Shown piece by piece: positions 15,883-25,601 of a DNA stretch of 64,000 bases. The notes beneath the pieces were generated by a model. It saw only the letters and a program-made list of their open reading frames with translations. It made no database searches and was not told where the DNA came from. This stretch comes from Massilia aurea (GTDB lineage: Bacteria > Pseudomonadota > Gammaproteobacteria > Burkholderiales > Burkholderiaceae_D): contig NZ_JANUGZ010000002.1 in assembly GCF_024753205.1 (NCBI RefSeq), positions 248,001 through 312,000 of the forward strand, in the 5' to 3' direction. Each line of letters begins with the position of its first letter. Position 1 is the stretch's first letter. Both the position numbers and the translations under genes were made by a program.

Positions 15883-16412
15883 GCCCGAAACTGCGCGACC
15901 TGCTCGTCGCCCTGCCCGCACGCCAGCTCAATCTGATCGTCGGCGGCGCGATCGTCATCGCGCTGCTGCTGGCATGGACGCTGGCCCTGCGCGCGCCGCT
16001 GGCCGCGTACCGGCAGCACAAGACAGCGCTGGCCGCACTGGAAACAGCGGGCACCGCCGCACCCATCGCTGCGCCACCGTCGGCCTCCGCCGCCGCCATC
16101 ACGCCAGCGCCAGCGCCCCCGGAGCCGCTGGCGCTCATCGCGGCGGTCAGCCACAGCGCTGCAGCGGCCGACGTGGCCGTGTTGTCGGCAGCGCAAGGCA
16201 CGCAGCGCACCGTGGGCGGCGTGCGCCTGCTCACGGTCGAGATCGTCGCCAGCGCCCGCTACACCGCACTACTGGACTGGCTCGCCGCCATCGAACGGCA
16301 GCAGCCAACCGTTGGCATCCATCGACTGACCGTGGAAGCCGCCGACGATACCGACGACCGCGCCATCACCCTGCAGCTTGTCATCCACGACACTGGAACA
16401 CCACCACCATGA
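15879..16412 (+). CDS. PilO/MshJ/GspM-like inner-membrane alignment protein
   Basis: This 177-residue protein has a short cytoplasmic N-terminus, a TM helix (LIVGGAIVIALLLAWTLAL, about residues 19-37), a helical linker, an Ala/Pro-rich stretch, and a C-terminal domain with the pattern VEIVASARYTALLDWLAAIERQ...GIHRLTVEA seen in PilO and GspM. It would pair with the PilN-like protein in the periplasmic ring connecting the inner-membrane motor to the secretin. It is coupled by ATGA overlaps on both sides. Confidence 0.85.
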   Translation: MSPKLRDLLVALPARQLNLIVGGAIVIALLLAWTLALRAPLAAYRQHKTALAALETAGTAAPIAAPPSASAAAITPAPAPPEPLALIAAVSHSAAAADVAVLSAAQGTQRTVGGVRLLTVEIVASARYTALLDWLAAIERQQPTVGIHRLTVEAADDTDDRAITLQLVIHDTGTPPP

Positions 16413-16753
16413 AACACACCTTGATGCCGGCGCTGGCGCTGGTCCTTGCCGGCCTGGCAGCCAATGTGCTGGCCACGCCGCCCCGCATCGTGCGCGATCC
16501 GTTCGTGAGCCGGCTCCCGGCCAGTGCGCCAGTGGCCGCTGATGCGCCTGCGCCCGTGCCCGCCACGCCGCCACGCCTGCGCGCGGTGGTGCTCAACGGC
16601 ACGCAGTCGCTGGCCAATCTCGACGGCAATGTGGTTGCTACCGGCGAGCGCGTGGCCGGCTACACCGTGCTGCGCATCGATGCGCGCGGCGTGTTGCTGG
16701 GCCATGCCGGCAGCCAGCACCTGCTGACGATGCAGGACAAGGACACCCAATGA
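16409..16753 (+). CDS. PilP/MshK/GspC-like periplasmic connector protein
   Basis: This 114-residue exported protein has a signal peptide (MKHTLMPALALVLAGLAANVLA) followed by IVRDPFVSR, the motif at the start of PilP/MshK/GspC homology regions. A Pro/Ala-rich linker leads to an HR-like beta domain (LRAVVLNGTQSLANLDGNVV...GYTVLRIDARGVLLG). It lacks a lipobox, unlike canonical PilP. The protein is expected to bridge the PilN/O pair and the N-terminal domain of the secretin. It overlaps the flanking genes by 4 nt each. Confidence 0.85.
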   Translation: MKHTLMPALALVLAGLAANVLATPPRIVRDPFVSRLPASAPVAADAPAPVPATPPRLRAVVLNGTQSLANLDGNVVATGERVAGYTVLRIDARGVLLGHAGSQHLLTMQDKDTQ

Positions 16754-18093
16754 CGCCACGCTACCTGCTCGTCGCCCTGTGCGCAGCCTGGGTCTCGCTC
16801 GCACTGCCCGCAGCTGCGAACACCGCCGCGCCGGCCGTGGCGACGAAGAGCACGGCCACCGCACCGGTACCGCTGGCACCGGTGACGATGTCGTACACGT
16901 TCCGCGACACGCCCATCGAAGAATTGTTCAACATGATTGCGCGCAGCGCACGCATCAATATCGTGCTGGGCAAGGGGGTTGGCGGCAACGTCTCGATCAA
17001 CCTGTACGACATGACGGTGCGCGAGGCGATTGAGGCGATCGCCGAAGCCGGCGGCTTTGCGGTGACGGAACGTGCGGGCGGCTTCCTGATTTCGGACCCG
17101 AAGACCGCGCTGCCCGAGCGCGGCGCCATTCTGCAGGTGAAGGCGATGAAGGTGCGCTACGCCGACGTGACCAAAGTGGGCGCCATCCTGGCGCGCCAGA
17201 TCGGCGTGCCCGGCACGGTGACCGTGCTCGACCAGACCAAGACACTCGTGGTCGAAGCGACAGCGGCGGGCCTGGAGCGCGCAGCGCTGGTGCTGCGTGA
17301 AATCGACCGCGCGCCGCAGCAGATCCTGATCGAAGCGAAGATCCTGGAAATCACGCTCGACCAGAACGAAAACTTCGGCGTCGACTGGTCACGCGTCTTC
17401 AGCGGCGACGGCCCCGACACGGTGGGCGCGACGAGCTTTGCCACGCGCGCCGGCCCGCGCTTCTTCCTGAATCTGGTCAATGGAAATATCGAGGCCTATC
17501 TGAGCGCGCTGAGCAACAAGGGCCGCGTGCACACGCTGGCCACGCCGCGCCTGCTGGCCCTCGAGGACCAGGAAGCGAGCACGAATGTCGGCGACCAGCT
17601 GGGCTATCGCCTGACGACGACGATCAACAACGTCACGTCCGAATCGATCGAGTTTCTCGACACCGGCGTGATTCTGCGCGTGACGCCGTCAGTGGACGCC
17701 GACGGACGCATCATGATGAAGATCCGGCCCGAAGTCAGCTCCGGCTCGGTATCGGCCGGCATTCCGTCGAAGAAGACGACCGAAGTGAACACGCAATTGG
17801 TGGCCAGCGACGGGCAGCCGGTGCTGATCGGCGGCCTGATCAAGCGCAGCCGCACCTACCGGCGCCTGGGTATCCCGTTGCTGTCGGATATTCCGGTGAT
17901 TGGCGGCGCGTTCGGCAGCACCGACGACGGCGGCGCGGCCACCGAAACGATTGTCGTCATCACGCCGCGCATCGTGCCGTCCAGTGGCCCGGCCATCGAC
18001 GGCATTACCGAACGCACACTCCAGCAGGCTGAGCAGACGATGCGCACGCGCGGCGATATGCTCGACCGCAAGCTCGATACGCTCGACCGCTAG
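16750..18093 (+). CDS. Secretin, outer-membrane channel (MshL/PilQ/GspD family)
   Basis: This 447-residue secretin has a signal peptide (about residues 1-24), an STN/N0-like domain (SYTFRDTPIEELFNMIARSARIN..., about 47-105), one N1-like ring domain (VRYADVTKVGAILARQIG), and a secretin barrel domain with PQQILIEAKILEITL, ATPRLLALEDQEA and the VPLLSDIPVIG-type motif (here IPLLSDIPVIGGAFGS). It is short compared with PilQ or GspD (600-700), which fits the MshL type. It forms the pore through which the filament emerges. It closes the operon, 11 nt from the convergent M14 peptidase stop. Confidence 0.93.
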   Translation: MTPRYLLVALCAAWVSLALPAAANTAAPAVATKSTATAPVPLAPVTMSYTFRDTPIEELFNMIARSARINIVLGKGVGGNVSINLYDMTVREAIEAIAEAGGFAVTERAGGFLISDPKTALPERGAILQVKAMKVRYADVTKVGAILARQIGVPGTVTVLDQTKTLVVEATAAGLERAALVLREIDRAPQQILIEAKILEITLDQNENFGVDWSRVFSGDGPDTVGATSFATRAGPRFFLNLVNGNIEAYLSALSNKGRVHTLATPRLLALEDQEASTNVGDQLGYRLTTTINNVTSESIEFLDTGVILRVTPSVDADGRIMMKIRPEVSSGSVSAGIPSKKTTEVNTQLVASDGQPVLIGGLIKRSRTYRRLGIPLLSDIPVIGGAFGSTDDGGAATETIVVITPRIVPSSGPAIDGITERTLQQAEQTMRTRGDMLDRKLDTLDR

Positions 18094-18104
18094 GGCGTGG
18101 CCTT

Positions 18105-19943
18105 TTACCTCGTCTCCCGGGGATTCACCGCTTGCACGTCGTGAATGGCAGGGGCGTCGGCGCTGACGCCGGCATCGAACCGGCAGGTCGTCGTCCCATT
18201 CTCAGTGAAGACGGGATAGGTGAACAGCGAGCGCTCAAAATAGTCGGATCGCTCTAGCCACCAGCGCAAGCGCGCCTGAGGATCGGAGGACAGGGCTTTG
18301 TCGCCAGCAAGCGCTTGCTCGAAACTTGCGCGCAATGCCGGGTCGCTCTCCATCATCCGATCTGCCAACGGTGCCAGCAGGTGGTTGGGCAAGCGCGATT
18401 CGGGCGGCAGCGCCTGGTCGAAGTAGCCTTGCGCCAGGAAAGAGTCATCACTCTCCGGCGCGAGCAGCGCAGCGGCAAGCGATCGTTTCGCCTGGTCGGA
18501 GGTGATGCGGACCGCCCCTGTCGGCAGGGTCACATTCTTGACGGCCTTGTACGGATTGGTCCGATCCTTGCCGTTGGCGAATCCGACCACCTCGAGCGGG
18601 AGCGTGCATTGGCTGGCAAGCGCTTGCATCTGCACGCCATGAGCACGCAACGTTGCAATGATGTCCTGCTGCTCTGGGCGCACCCACCAGGCCTTGGGGA
18701 AATCCATTTCCCTGGCCGAGCGTACACCGTACACCGGCAAACCAATGTCGACTGGCTCTCCGGTCCAGCGCAACTCGCGTGCGCCGGAGGCCTTCGAGTC
18801 GTAGGTGTCGTAGCGGTAGCCCTTGAAGTCGCGTGTTGCCAGCGGTTCCGGGTCACGCTCCCACGCTGTCATCAGCCGCGCCGGACGTGCGGCCCGGTCT
18901 TGCGACTTGGCTTGCGCGATTCGTGCATGGTCGCGGGCGACGGTCCTGATCGATTGTTCCAGCAGCACATAGGTACCGAGCACGCGGCGCTTGTACGGCT
19001 TCATCGTGTGACTCTCGACCAGCACCGTCGGGATGCCGGCAAAATCGCCGTAGCCGGTCGAATAGCGCGGCCCCTCGGCGCTGATGCGCAGCCCTTTGCC
19101 CGGCTGGTCTTCATCGATCCAGCTGGGATAGACACCCGGCACATGCCCTTGCGCGACCAGCGCCGCGTCGACAGCCGTGGTGTAGTCGTTCATGAGCCAC
19201 CCGGCGGTCGCGCGCGAGCGGGCATAACTGCCCCAGCCGGCGAACGTGTACGTGGTGTCGTACTGGTAATCGGTGCCGTCACTGACATGCACGTCGATGT
19301 ACAGCGCCGGATCGAAGCGCTGCAGCAGCGCGACCACGGCGGCAATCTCGGGCGACTGCAGCCTGGCGTAGTCGCGGTTCAGGTCGAGACCCTGCGCATT
19401 GGTGCGCGCTCCCTTGGTGCGCAGCCCGCGCATATTGGGTCGACCGAACGGGCTGGCGTTTTCATGTGCGTCGACATTCAGGATCGGAATGAAGACGATG
19501 TCGACCCGGTCGAGCAGATCATCGCGACCGTGAAACGCGATGTCGCGCAGCAGCATCAGGCCCGCATCCTTGCCGTCGATCTCGCCGGCATGGATGCCCG
19601 CCTGGATCATGACCACCGGCTTGCCGGCGCCGGGTTTCTTCGCCAGCACGTACACCAGTTCGCGGCCCTGGTAGCTCTTGCCGAACGTGTGCAGCGAGAG
19701 CAGATCGGACTTCGCATCCATGGCGCGCAGATAGCCAAGCGTGCGGGCAGCGTCAGGGGAATCCTGAAAATCGGATTTCTCGGCCGGCGTGATCCACGGG
19801 TCGTTCGGGGCGGCGACCAGTTGTTCGCTGGCGCCGGTCCATGGCGCGGCGGGCGGCAGCAGTGACGATGCTGCGGTGCTGGCCGATGCCGCAAGCGACA
19901 TCAGCAGAAAGGGTGTGGAGAAGATCGATGGGAACGTCGGCAA
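18105..19943 (-). CDS. Secreted M14-family zinc carboxypeptidase
   Basis: This 612-residue exported peptidase starts, I infer, at TTG 19943. AAAGGA lies 6 nt upstream of it, and it gives a proper signal peptide (MPTFPSIFSTPFLLMSLAAS); an internal ATG at 19901 would cut into that signal. M14 hallmarks are intact: the zinc ligands HxxE in GIHAGEIDGK (about His118, Glu121), the substrate-binding Asn-Arg in LDLNRDYARLQSPE (about 189-190), His ligand in YIDVHVSDG (about 219) and catalytic Glu in VLVESHTMK (about 310). The 300-residue C-terminal region has no clear relative. A Fur-like box sits about 94 nt upstream, hinting at induction under iron limitation. Confidence 0.88.
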   Translation of the reverse strand: MPTFPSIFSTPFLLMSLAASASTAASSLLPPAAPWTGASEQLVAAPNDPWITPAEKSDFQDSPDAARTLGYLRAMDAKSDLLSLHTFGKSYQGRELVYVLAKKPGAGKPVVMIQAGIHAGEIDGKDAGLMLLRDIAFHGRDDLLDRVDIVFIPILNVDAHENASPFGRPNMRGLRTKGARTNAQGLDLNRDYARLQSPEIAAVVALLQRFDPALYIDVHVSDGTDYQYDTTYTFAGWGSYARSRATAGWLMNDYTTAVDAALVAQGHVPGVYPSWIDEDQPGKGLRISAEGPRYSTGYGDFAGIPTVLVESHTMKPYKRRVLGTYVLLEQSIRTVARDHARIAQAKSQDRAARPARLMTAWERDPEPLATRDFKGYRYDTYDSKASGARELRWTGEPVDIGLPVYGVRSAREMDFPKAWWVRPEQQDIIATLRAHGVQMQALASQCTLPLEVVGFANGKDRTNPYKAVKNVTLPTGAVRITSDQAKRSLAAALLAPESDDSFLAQGYFDQALPPESRLPNHLLAPLADRMMESDPALRASFEQALAGDKALSSDPQARLRWWLERSDYFERSLFTYPVFTENGTTTCRFDAGVSADAPAIHDVQAVNPRETR

Positions 19944-20036
19944 CTTGCATCCTTTGACTGGGATGCCAGTGCCTGCACGGCGTCGGCAGGACTGGCTGGT
20001 GAGCCCGGCGAACGGAAGCATCGTTTGCGGGCAAAC

Positions 20037-20056
20037 GATAATGATAATGGATTATC
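20037..20056 (-). promoter_or_regulatory. Fur-box-like site upstream of the M14 peptidase gene
   Basis: GATAATGATAATGGATTATC resembles the Fur consensus GATAATGATAATCATTATC: the first 12 bases are identical, then one extra base before the inverted ATTATC. It lies between the stop of fliE and the peptidase start, so the peptidase is the only gene positioned to be controlled. A single inserted base in the right arm lowers certainty. Confidence 0.55.
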
Positions 20057-20100
20057 AAAAAGGCTGCCCGACGATCCCTGTTGCTGCTGCAGGACTTGCC

Positions 20101-20475
20101 TTACACCTGCATGTTCATGATGTCCTGATAGGCGGAAATCATCTTGTTGCGTACCTGCACCGTCGCCTGGAACGCGATGCTCGATTTTTGCATCGCCACC
20201 ATCGTGTCCGACAGGCTGACTGTATCGTCGCCCATCGTGAACCGCTTGCTCAGGGCCTGCGCCTCGGCCGAACGGTCGCTCACGCCCTGCAAGGTACTGT
20301 GCAGGGCTTCCGCAAAATCGAGCTTGACCGCGGATTTGCCCCCGATCGCGCTCGCGCCGCCCAGGCCATTGGCCACCTCGGGCGCCGCCGACGCCTTCGT
20401 CGCTGCCGCCTTGAGCTGCTCCATCATGGCCTGGATCCGGCTTGTATCAATCCCGCCGATGCCGCCAATACTCAT
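20101..20475 (-). CDS. fliE: Flagellar hook-basal body complex protein FliE
   Basis: The 124-residue protein forms the adapter between the MS ring and the rod. Diagnostic C-terminal features are FAEALHSTLQGVSDRSAEAQAL, the FTMGDDTVSLSDTMVAMQKSSIAFQ helix, and VRNKMISAYQDIMNMQV ending at the stop. I took the ATG at 20475, behind a strong GGAGGGCAAG ribosome site, instead of the longer frame to 20547. It is divergent from fliF, with a 189-nt shared upstream region. Confidence 0.95.
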   Translation of the reverse strand: MSIGGIGGIDTSRIQAMMEQLKAAATKASAAPEVANGLGGASAIGGKSAVKLDFAEALHSTLQGVSDRSAEAQALSKRFTMGDDTVSLSDTMVAMQKSSIAFQATVQVRNKMISAYQDIMNMQV

Positions 20476-20664
20476 CTTGCCCTCCGCTTGTGTTCGCCTT
20501 GCAGAAAACTCTACAAATGCACTCAGGGAAGCAGAATAGCAGCGCAAAAGCGAATTTGACCTGCGAATCAGGCCCGTAAACGCCCGCTATTTCGGGGTTT
20601 GAATGTTGCCCGGTGGCTCCATAATGCGTGCTGTCCCCACCCATTTTGACCAGGCCCCTCCACC

Positions 20665-22365
20665 ATGGCAGCAACTGCTGAAAACCTTATCGACACGCCA
20701 CCAGGCACGCCGGCTCCCGCTACCCCGTCGTTTTTCCAGACGACCATGGGCAAGCGCGTTGCCGTGGGTGGTGGTGTCGCGCTCATTCTGGCGTTGATGA
20801 TTGCGGTCTGGATGTGGAGCCAGGCGCCGGAGTACCGGATCCTGTTTGCCAACTACAGCGACCGTGATGGCGGCGCCATTACCGCGTCGCTTGACCAGAT
20901 GGGTGTGCAGTACAAGTTTTCAGAAGGCGGCAACGCGATCCTCGTGCCGGCCGAACAGATCCACGACCTGCGCCTCAAACTCGCGGCCCAGGGCTTGCCG
21001 AAAGGCGGCAACGTCGGCTTCGAGCTGATGGAAAACCAGAAGCTGGGCGTGTCGCAGTTTCTGGAACAGGTCAATTACCAGCGCTCGCTCGAAGGCGAGC
21101 TGGCGCGTTCGATTCAGTCGCTGGGCTCGGTCGCCGCCGCGCGCGTCCACCTGGCGCTGCCGAAACCGTCCGTCTTCGTGCGCGACCAGCAAAAGCCGAC
21201 CGCGTCCGTGCTGCTGAACCTGCAGCCGGGCCGCGCGCTCGATCCGGGCCAGGTCAGCGCCATCGTCCACCTGGTCGCTTCGAGCGTGCCGGAACTGACC
21301 ACAGGTAACGTGACCGTCGTTGACCAGAACGGCGCGCTGCTGTCCGATACCAGCAACAAAGGCGCGGGCGGCAAGTCGCTTGATCCGACCCAGCTCAAGT
21401 ATGTTGACCAGGTCCAGCAGAACATCATCAAGCAGGTCGAATCGATCATCAAGCCGCTCGTCGGCGAAGGCAATGTGCGCGCCGAAGCCACCGCCGAAGT
21501 GGACTTCGCCCAGGTCGATACGGCCGCTGAAATGTACAAGCCGAATTCGCCACCGGAGCCGCAGGCGATCCGCAGCACGCAGAGTTCGGAAGTGGTCGGC
21601 GCAGGTGGCGCGGCATCCGGCGTGCCAGGCGCGCTGTCGAACCAGCCGCCAGGCGTGAACACCGCGCCGATCGAGGGCGCACCACCGGCCGAAGGCGCGC
21701 AGCCGAGCGCCCCGACCAGCAAGAACTCGACCACGAATTACGAAGTCGACAAGACCATCCGCTACGAGCAGCGCCCGATGGGCGGCATCAAGCGACTGAC
21801 GGTCGGCGTGGTCGTGAACCACCGCCGCATCGTCGACCCGGCCACCGGCAAGGTCACCGTGCGTCCGCTGGCCGCGGCCGAAGTGGCCCAGATCAACGAG
21901 CTGGTCAAGCAGGCGATGGGCTACAACCAGGCGCGCGGCGACACGCTGAACGTGACCAACGCGCCATTCGACGGCGTGGACAAACCGGCCGAGGCAGTGG
22001 TAGAACCGACCTGGTGGAGCGATCCGGCGAACTTCCCGCTGTTCAAGGACCTGGCCCGCTATGCCTTCGTGGCTGCCGTGATCGCCTTCCTGTACTTCCG
22101 CTTCCTGCGTCCGCTGCTGCGTCCGGCCATCAAGAAGTTCGACGAAGCCACCGCCGTGCCGGAAGAGCCAAAGGAAGAAGAAAAGGACGAGAACGCCGAA
22201 GAAGAAGTCGCCGACACGCCAGCCGAAGAAGCGATCAAGGAAGAAGAAAAGATACGTCAAGACATGGGTTACCGCGCCAACCTGAAAATGGCGCAAGAGC
22301 TGGCAAACAAGGATCCGCGCATCGTCGCCAACGTGATCAAGGGATGGTTGGGTTCAAATGAGTGA
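20665..22365 (+). CDS. fliF: Flagellar MS-ring protein FliF
   Basis: The 566-residue protein builds the inner-membrane MS ring. It has TM1 (VAVGGGVALILALMIAVW, about 33-50), the YscJ/FliF ring-building motifs (RILFANYSDRDGGAI; GLPKGGNVGFELME), a Pro/Ala/Ser-rich variable loop (about 310-360), TM2 near 470-485 (LARYAFVAAVIAFLYF) and an acidic C-terminal tail (EEPKEEEKDENAEEE) that binds FliG. The length is normal. Its 3' end overlaps fliG by 8 nt. Confidence 0.97.
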   Translation: MAATAENLIDTPPGTPAPATPSFFQTTMGKRVAVGGGVALILALMIAVWMWSQAPEYRILFANYSDRDGGAITASLDQMGVQYKFSEGGNAILVPAEQIHDLRLKLAAQGLPKGGNVGFELMENQKLGVSQFLEQVNYQRSLEGELARSIQSLGSVAAARVHLALPKPSVFVRDQQKPTASVLLNLQPGRALDPGQVSAIVHLVASSVPELTTGNVTVVDQNGALLSDTSNKGAGGKSLDPTQLKYVDQVQQNIIKQVESIIKPLVGEGNVRAEATAEVDFAQVDTAAEMYKPNSPPEPQAIRSTQSSEVVGAGGAASGVPGALSNQPPGVNTAPIEGAPPAEGAQPSAPTSKNSTTNYEVDKTIRYEQRPMGGIKRLTVGVVVNHRRIVDPATGKVTVRPLAAAEVAQINELVKQAMGYNQARGDTLNVTNAPFDGVDKPAEAVVEPTWWSDPANFPLFKDLARYAFVAAVIAFLYFRFLRPLLRPAIKKFDEATAVPEEPKEEEKDENAEEEVADTPAEEAIKEEEKIRQDMGYRANLKMAQELANKDPRIVANVIKGWLGSNE

Positions 22366-23362
22366 TAAAGACAAAGACAATACCAACAAGGCCGCCATTC
22401 TGATGCTGGCCCTGGGCGAATCCGAAGCGTCCGAGGTGATGAAGTACCTCGGACCGCGCGAAGTGCTCAAGCTGGGCGCTGCGATGGCGCAGATGAAGGC
22501 GGTGCAGCACGAACAGGTGGTCACGGTGCTCGAAGACTTTGTCACCGAGACCAATCTGCATTCGACCGTGGGCCTGGATTCGGACGAGTACATCCGCCAG
22601 GTTCTGACCAAGGCGCTGGGCGACGACAAGGCAGCCGTGCTGCTCAACCGGATTCTCGGTGGCAAGGATGCGTCGGGTATCGAGAGCCTGAAGTGGATGG
22701 ACTCGGTGTCGGTCGCCGAGCTCATCCGCAACGAGCACCCGCAGATCATCGCCACGATCCTGGTCCACCTCGAGCGCGACCAGGCCTGCGAAATTCTGGC
22801 AAACTTTACGGAACGGCTGCGCAACGACGTAGTGCTGCGCATCGCCACGCTCGACGGCGTGCAGCCGGCGGCGCTGCGCGAACTGAACGACGTGCTGACC
22901 AAGCTGTTGTCGGGCAATGAGCACATCAAGAAGTCGTCGCTGGGCGGTGTGCGTACTGCGGCCGAGATCTTGAACTTCATGAGCGGCGAGCAGGAATCGG
23001 CCGTGATGGACAACATCAAGAACTACGACAACGACATGGCGCAGAAGATCATGGACGAGATGTTCGTGTTCGACAATATTATCGATATCGACGATCGTGG
23101 TATCCAGTTGCTGCTGCGTGAAGTACAGTCGGACATGCTGATCATTGCGCTCAAGGGCGCCTCGCAGGATCTGCGCGAGAAGGTGTTCAAGAATATGTCG
23201 CAGCGTGCCAGCGAAATGATGCGCGAAGACCTGGAGTCGAAAGGTCCGGTGCGCTTGTCTGAAGTGGAATCCCAGCAGAAGCAGATTCTGCAGATCGTGC
23301 GGCGGCTGTCCGATGAAGGCCAGATCGTTCTGGGTGGTAAAGGAGAGGATTCGTTCGTCTGA
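22358..23362 (+). CDS. fliG: Flagellar motor switch protein FliG
   Basis: At 334 residues this is the standard length. The N-terminal domain docks on FliF (KAAILMLALGESEASEVMKYL), the middle domain carries the EHPQIIATIL motif (here NEHPQIIATILVHLE), and the C-terminal torque helix contains conserved charged residues that contact MotA (LQLLLREVQSDMLIIALKGA). It sets rotation direction and receives torque at the C ring. Its TGA shares a base with the ATG of fliH. Confidence 0.97.
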   Translation: MSDKDKDNTNKAAILMLALGESEASEVMKYLGPREVLKLGAAMAQMKAVQHEQVVTVLEDFVTETNLHSTVGLDSDEYIRQVLTKALGDDKAAVLLNRILGGKDASGIESLKWMDSVSVAELIRNEHPQIIATILVHLERDQACEILANFTERLRNDVVLRIATLDGVQPAALRELNDVLTKLLSGNEHIKKSSLGGVRTAAEILNFMSGEQESAVMDNIKNYDNDMAQKIMDEMFVFDNIIDIDDRGIQLLLREVQSDMLIIALKGASQDLREKVFKNMSQRASEMMREDLESKGPVRLSEVESQQKQILQIVRRLSDEGQIVLGGKGEDSFV

Positions 23363-24135
23363 TGGCAATTTCAAAAGAACAGCAGAGCGCCTACCAGCGC
23401 TGGGAGATGGCCTCGTTTGGCGACGAGCGCCCCAGCACGCTTGCCCGGCGCGCTGCTGAGCAGCCATCGGCGCCCACAGCGCCGGCGGGCGTATCGCTGA
23501 ACAGCCTCGGCCTCGGCCTGCCGCCGAACGTCATGCTGCCCAGCGTCGAAGAACTCGAAGCGATGCGCGAGGCGGCGCGCCAGGAAGGCTTCGCGCAGGG
23601 CCTGGACGAAGGCCGCGAGCAGGGCCGCGCCGACGGCCACGCCCAAGGCCGCGCCGAAGGGCATGCCGAAGGTTTTGCTGCCGGCAGCGCCGAGGGCGAG
23701 CAAGCCGCCAGGCAAGAACTTGAGCAATTGCGCACGGTCGCCGCCAGCTTTGGCGACGCCGTATCGCAGGCCGACGAAACAATCGCCAAGGATGTGCTCG
23801 ACCTGGCGCTGCGCCTGGCGCGCGGCATGGTGCGCACCGGCCTGGACGTGCGGCCCGAGCTCATCATGTCGGTGGTGCGCGATGCCATCAACCAGCTGCC
23901 GATCCTGCAGCAGCCCGCCCTTCTCATGCTCAATCCGCAGGACGCCGAACTGGTACGCCATGGCATGGCCGAAGAACTGGCCACTGGCGGCTGGCGCATC
24001 ATCGAGAATGCCGCGATCGCGCGCGGCGGCTGCCGGGTGGAGACGGCCAGCAACCAGATCGATGCCCAGGTCGAGGCCCGCTGGCAACGCCTGACCCATG
24101 CACTGGCCGCCAACGTCGACTGGCTGAGCCCGTAA
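23362..24135 (+). CDS. fliH: Flagellar export regulator FliH
   Basis: This 257-residue stator of the export ATPase has a variable N-terminus with the short WEM(A) region, then the family-typical run of GxxxG/AxxxG repeats ([20 protein letters not shown] and onward, about residues 74-115), and a V/F-ATPase delta-like C-terminal domain ([21 protein letters not shown]). It holds FliI inactive and delivers it to the export gate. It is packed one base and 1 nt apart from fliG and fliI. Confidence 0.95.
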   Translation: MAISKEQQSAYQRWEMASFGDERPSTLARRAAEQPSAPTAPAGVSLNSLGLGLPPNVMLPSVEELEAMREAARQEGFAQGLDEGREQGRADGHAQGRAEGHAEGFAAGSAEGEQAARQELEQLRTVAASFGDAVSQADETIAKDVLDLALRLARGMVRTGLDVRPELIMSVVRDAINQLPILQQPALLMLNPQDAELVRHGMAEELATGGWRIIENAAIARGGCRVETASNQIDAQVEARWQRLTHALAANVDWLSP

Positions 24136-24136
24136 C

Positions 24137-25561
24137 ATGGACGACCACACCACCCTGCAACCGCCCCAGGCATCCTCGCACGACCGTCACACGGCGCGCT
24201 GGAAAGCGTATATCCGCGATTGCGACACGCTCGTCAGCTTTGCCGAGCCGCTGCAGATTTCTGGGCGCGTCACGCGCGTGGCGGGCCTGGTCATGGAATG
24301 CGTTGGCCTGCGCCTGGCCGTGGGCGCGGCCTGCACGATCCCCACTGCCAGCGGCCAGATCGAGGCTGAAGTGGTCGGGTTCGAGGGCGAGCGCCTGTTT
24401 TTGATGCCGCAAAGCGACACCGAGGGCGTCGTGCCCGGCTCGCGCGTATTCCCCGTCGAAAGCGTGCTGCCGCCACCGGGCAGCGTGCCGCACGGGCGGC
24501 GCCGGCCACAAGACCGCGCGCGCCACCTGCCGGTGGGCATCCAGCTGCTGGGCCGTGTCGTCGATGGCGCCGGCCGGCCGCTCGATGGCCTGGGGCCGCT
24601 CGGCACGTCCGACATGGCGCCGCTGAATGCCCGCCCCGTGAATCCGCTCGACCGCGCGCCGATCAAGGACACGCTCGACGTGGGCGTGCGCGCCATCAAT
24701 TCAATGCTGACGGTCGGCCGCGGCCAGCGCCTGGGCCTGTTTGCCGGTACCGGCGTCGGTAAATCGGTCCTGCTCGGCATGATCGCGCGCTACACCGAGG
24801 CCGAGATCATCGTCGTCGGCCTGATCGGCGAACGGGGCCGCGAAGTCAAGGAATTCATCGACCAGATCCTGGGCCCGGAAGGCCGCGCACGCTCGGCCGT
24901 GGTCGCTGCGCCGGCCGACTCGCCGCCACTGCTGCGCCTGCAAGGCGCCGCCTACGCCACCGCCATTGCCGAGTACTTCCGCGACCAGGGCAAGAACGTC
25001 ATGCTGATCATGGATTCGCTGACCCGTTACGCGATGGCGCAGCGCGAAATCGCGCTGGCCATTGGCGAACCGCCCGCGACCAAAGGCTATCCGCCATCCG
25101 TGTTCGCCAAGCTGCCGGTGCTGGTCGAACGGGCCGGCAACGGCCTCGAAGGCGGCGGCTCGATCACGGCGTTTTACACCGTGCTGTCCGAGGGTGACGA
25201 CCAGCAGGATCCGATCGCCGATGCGGCGCGGGGTATTCTCGACGGCCACATCGTGCTCAACCGCCACCTGGCCGAAGCGGGCCACTATCCCGCAATCGAC
25301 ATCGAACAATCGATTTCGCGCGCCATGCACTCGATCACGACGCACGAGCACCAGCTGGCGGCGCGCAAGCTCAAGCAGCTGTACTCGCGCTACCAGCGCT
25401 CGCGCGACTTGATCAGTGTGGGCGCGTACGCCGCCGGCAGCGATCCGGTGCTCGACATGGCGATTGCCAAGAACACCGAGATCGAGGAATTCCTGTGCCA
25501 GGAAATCCACGACAACGCGTCGCTTCCCGAGAGCTTGGGGCGATTGACCACGTTATTCTAG
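24137..25561 (+). CDS. fliI: Flagellum-specific export ATPase FliI
   Basis: The 474-residue protein is homologous to the F1 beta subunit. Walker A is [10 protein letters not shown] (about 215), Walker [20 protein letters not shown], and the catalytic Glu lies in [12 protein letters not shown]. It energises delivery of rod, hook and filament substrates to the export gate. It follows fliH by one base. A 40-nt gap to fliJ contains no obvious terminator, so the transcript probably continues. Confidence 0.97.
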   Translation: MDDHTTLQPPQASSHDRHTARWKAYIRDCDTLVSFAEPLQISGRVTRVAGLVMECVGLRLAVGAACTIPTASGQIEAEVVGFEGERLFLMPQSDTEGVVPGSRVFPVESVLPPPGSVPHGRRRPQDRARHLPVGIQLLGRVVDGAGRPLDGLGPLGTSDMAPLNARPVNPLDRAPIKDTLDVGVRAINSMLTVGRGQRLGLFAGTGVGKSVLLGMIARYTEAEIIVVGLIGERGREVKEFIDQILGPEGRARSAVVAAPADSPPLLRLQGAAYATAIAEYFRDQGKNVMLIMDSLTRYAMAQREIALAIGEPPATKGYPPSVFAKLPVLVERAGNGLEGGGSITAFYTVLSEGDDQQDPIADAARGILDGHIVLNRHLAEAGHYPAIDIEQSISRAMHSITTHEHQLAARKLKQLYSRYQRSRDLISVGAYAAGSDPVLDMAIAKNTEIEEFLCQEIHDNASLPESLGRLTTLF

Positions 25562-25601
25562 TGATTGCGGGCAACGTCATGACGGTAGAATGTAATTCAC
25601 C

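Noticed and set aside
18315..19865. 516-codon open frame opposite the M14 peptidase
   Set aside because: Antisense shadow of a gene with intact catalytic motifs; no ribosome site or recognisable domain.
20476..20664. Possible sigma-54 promoter between fliE and fliF (GG...GC)
   Set aside because: The best candidate has 9, not 10, bases between GG and GC, and neither half matches the rest of the consensus.
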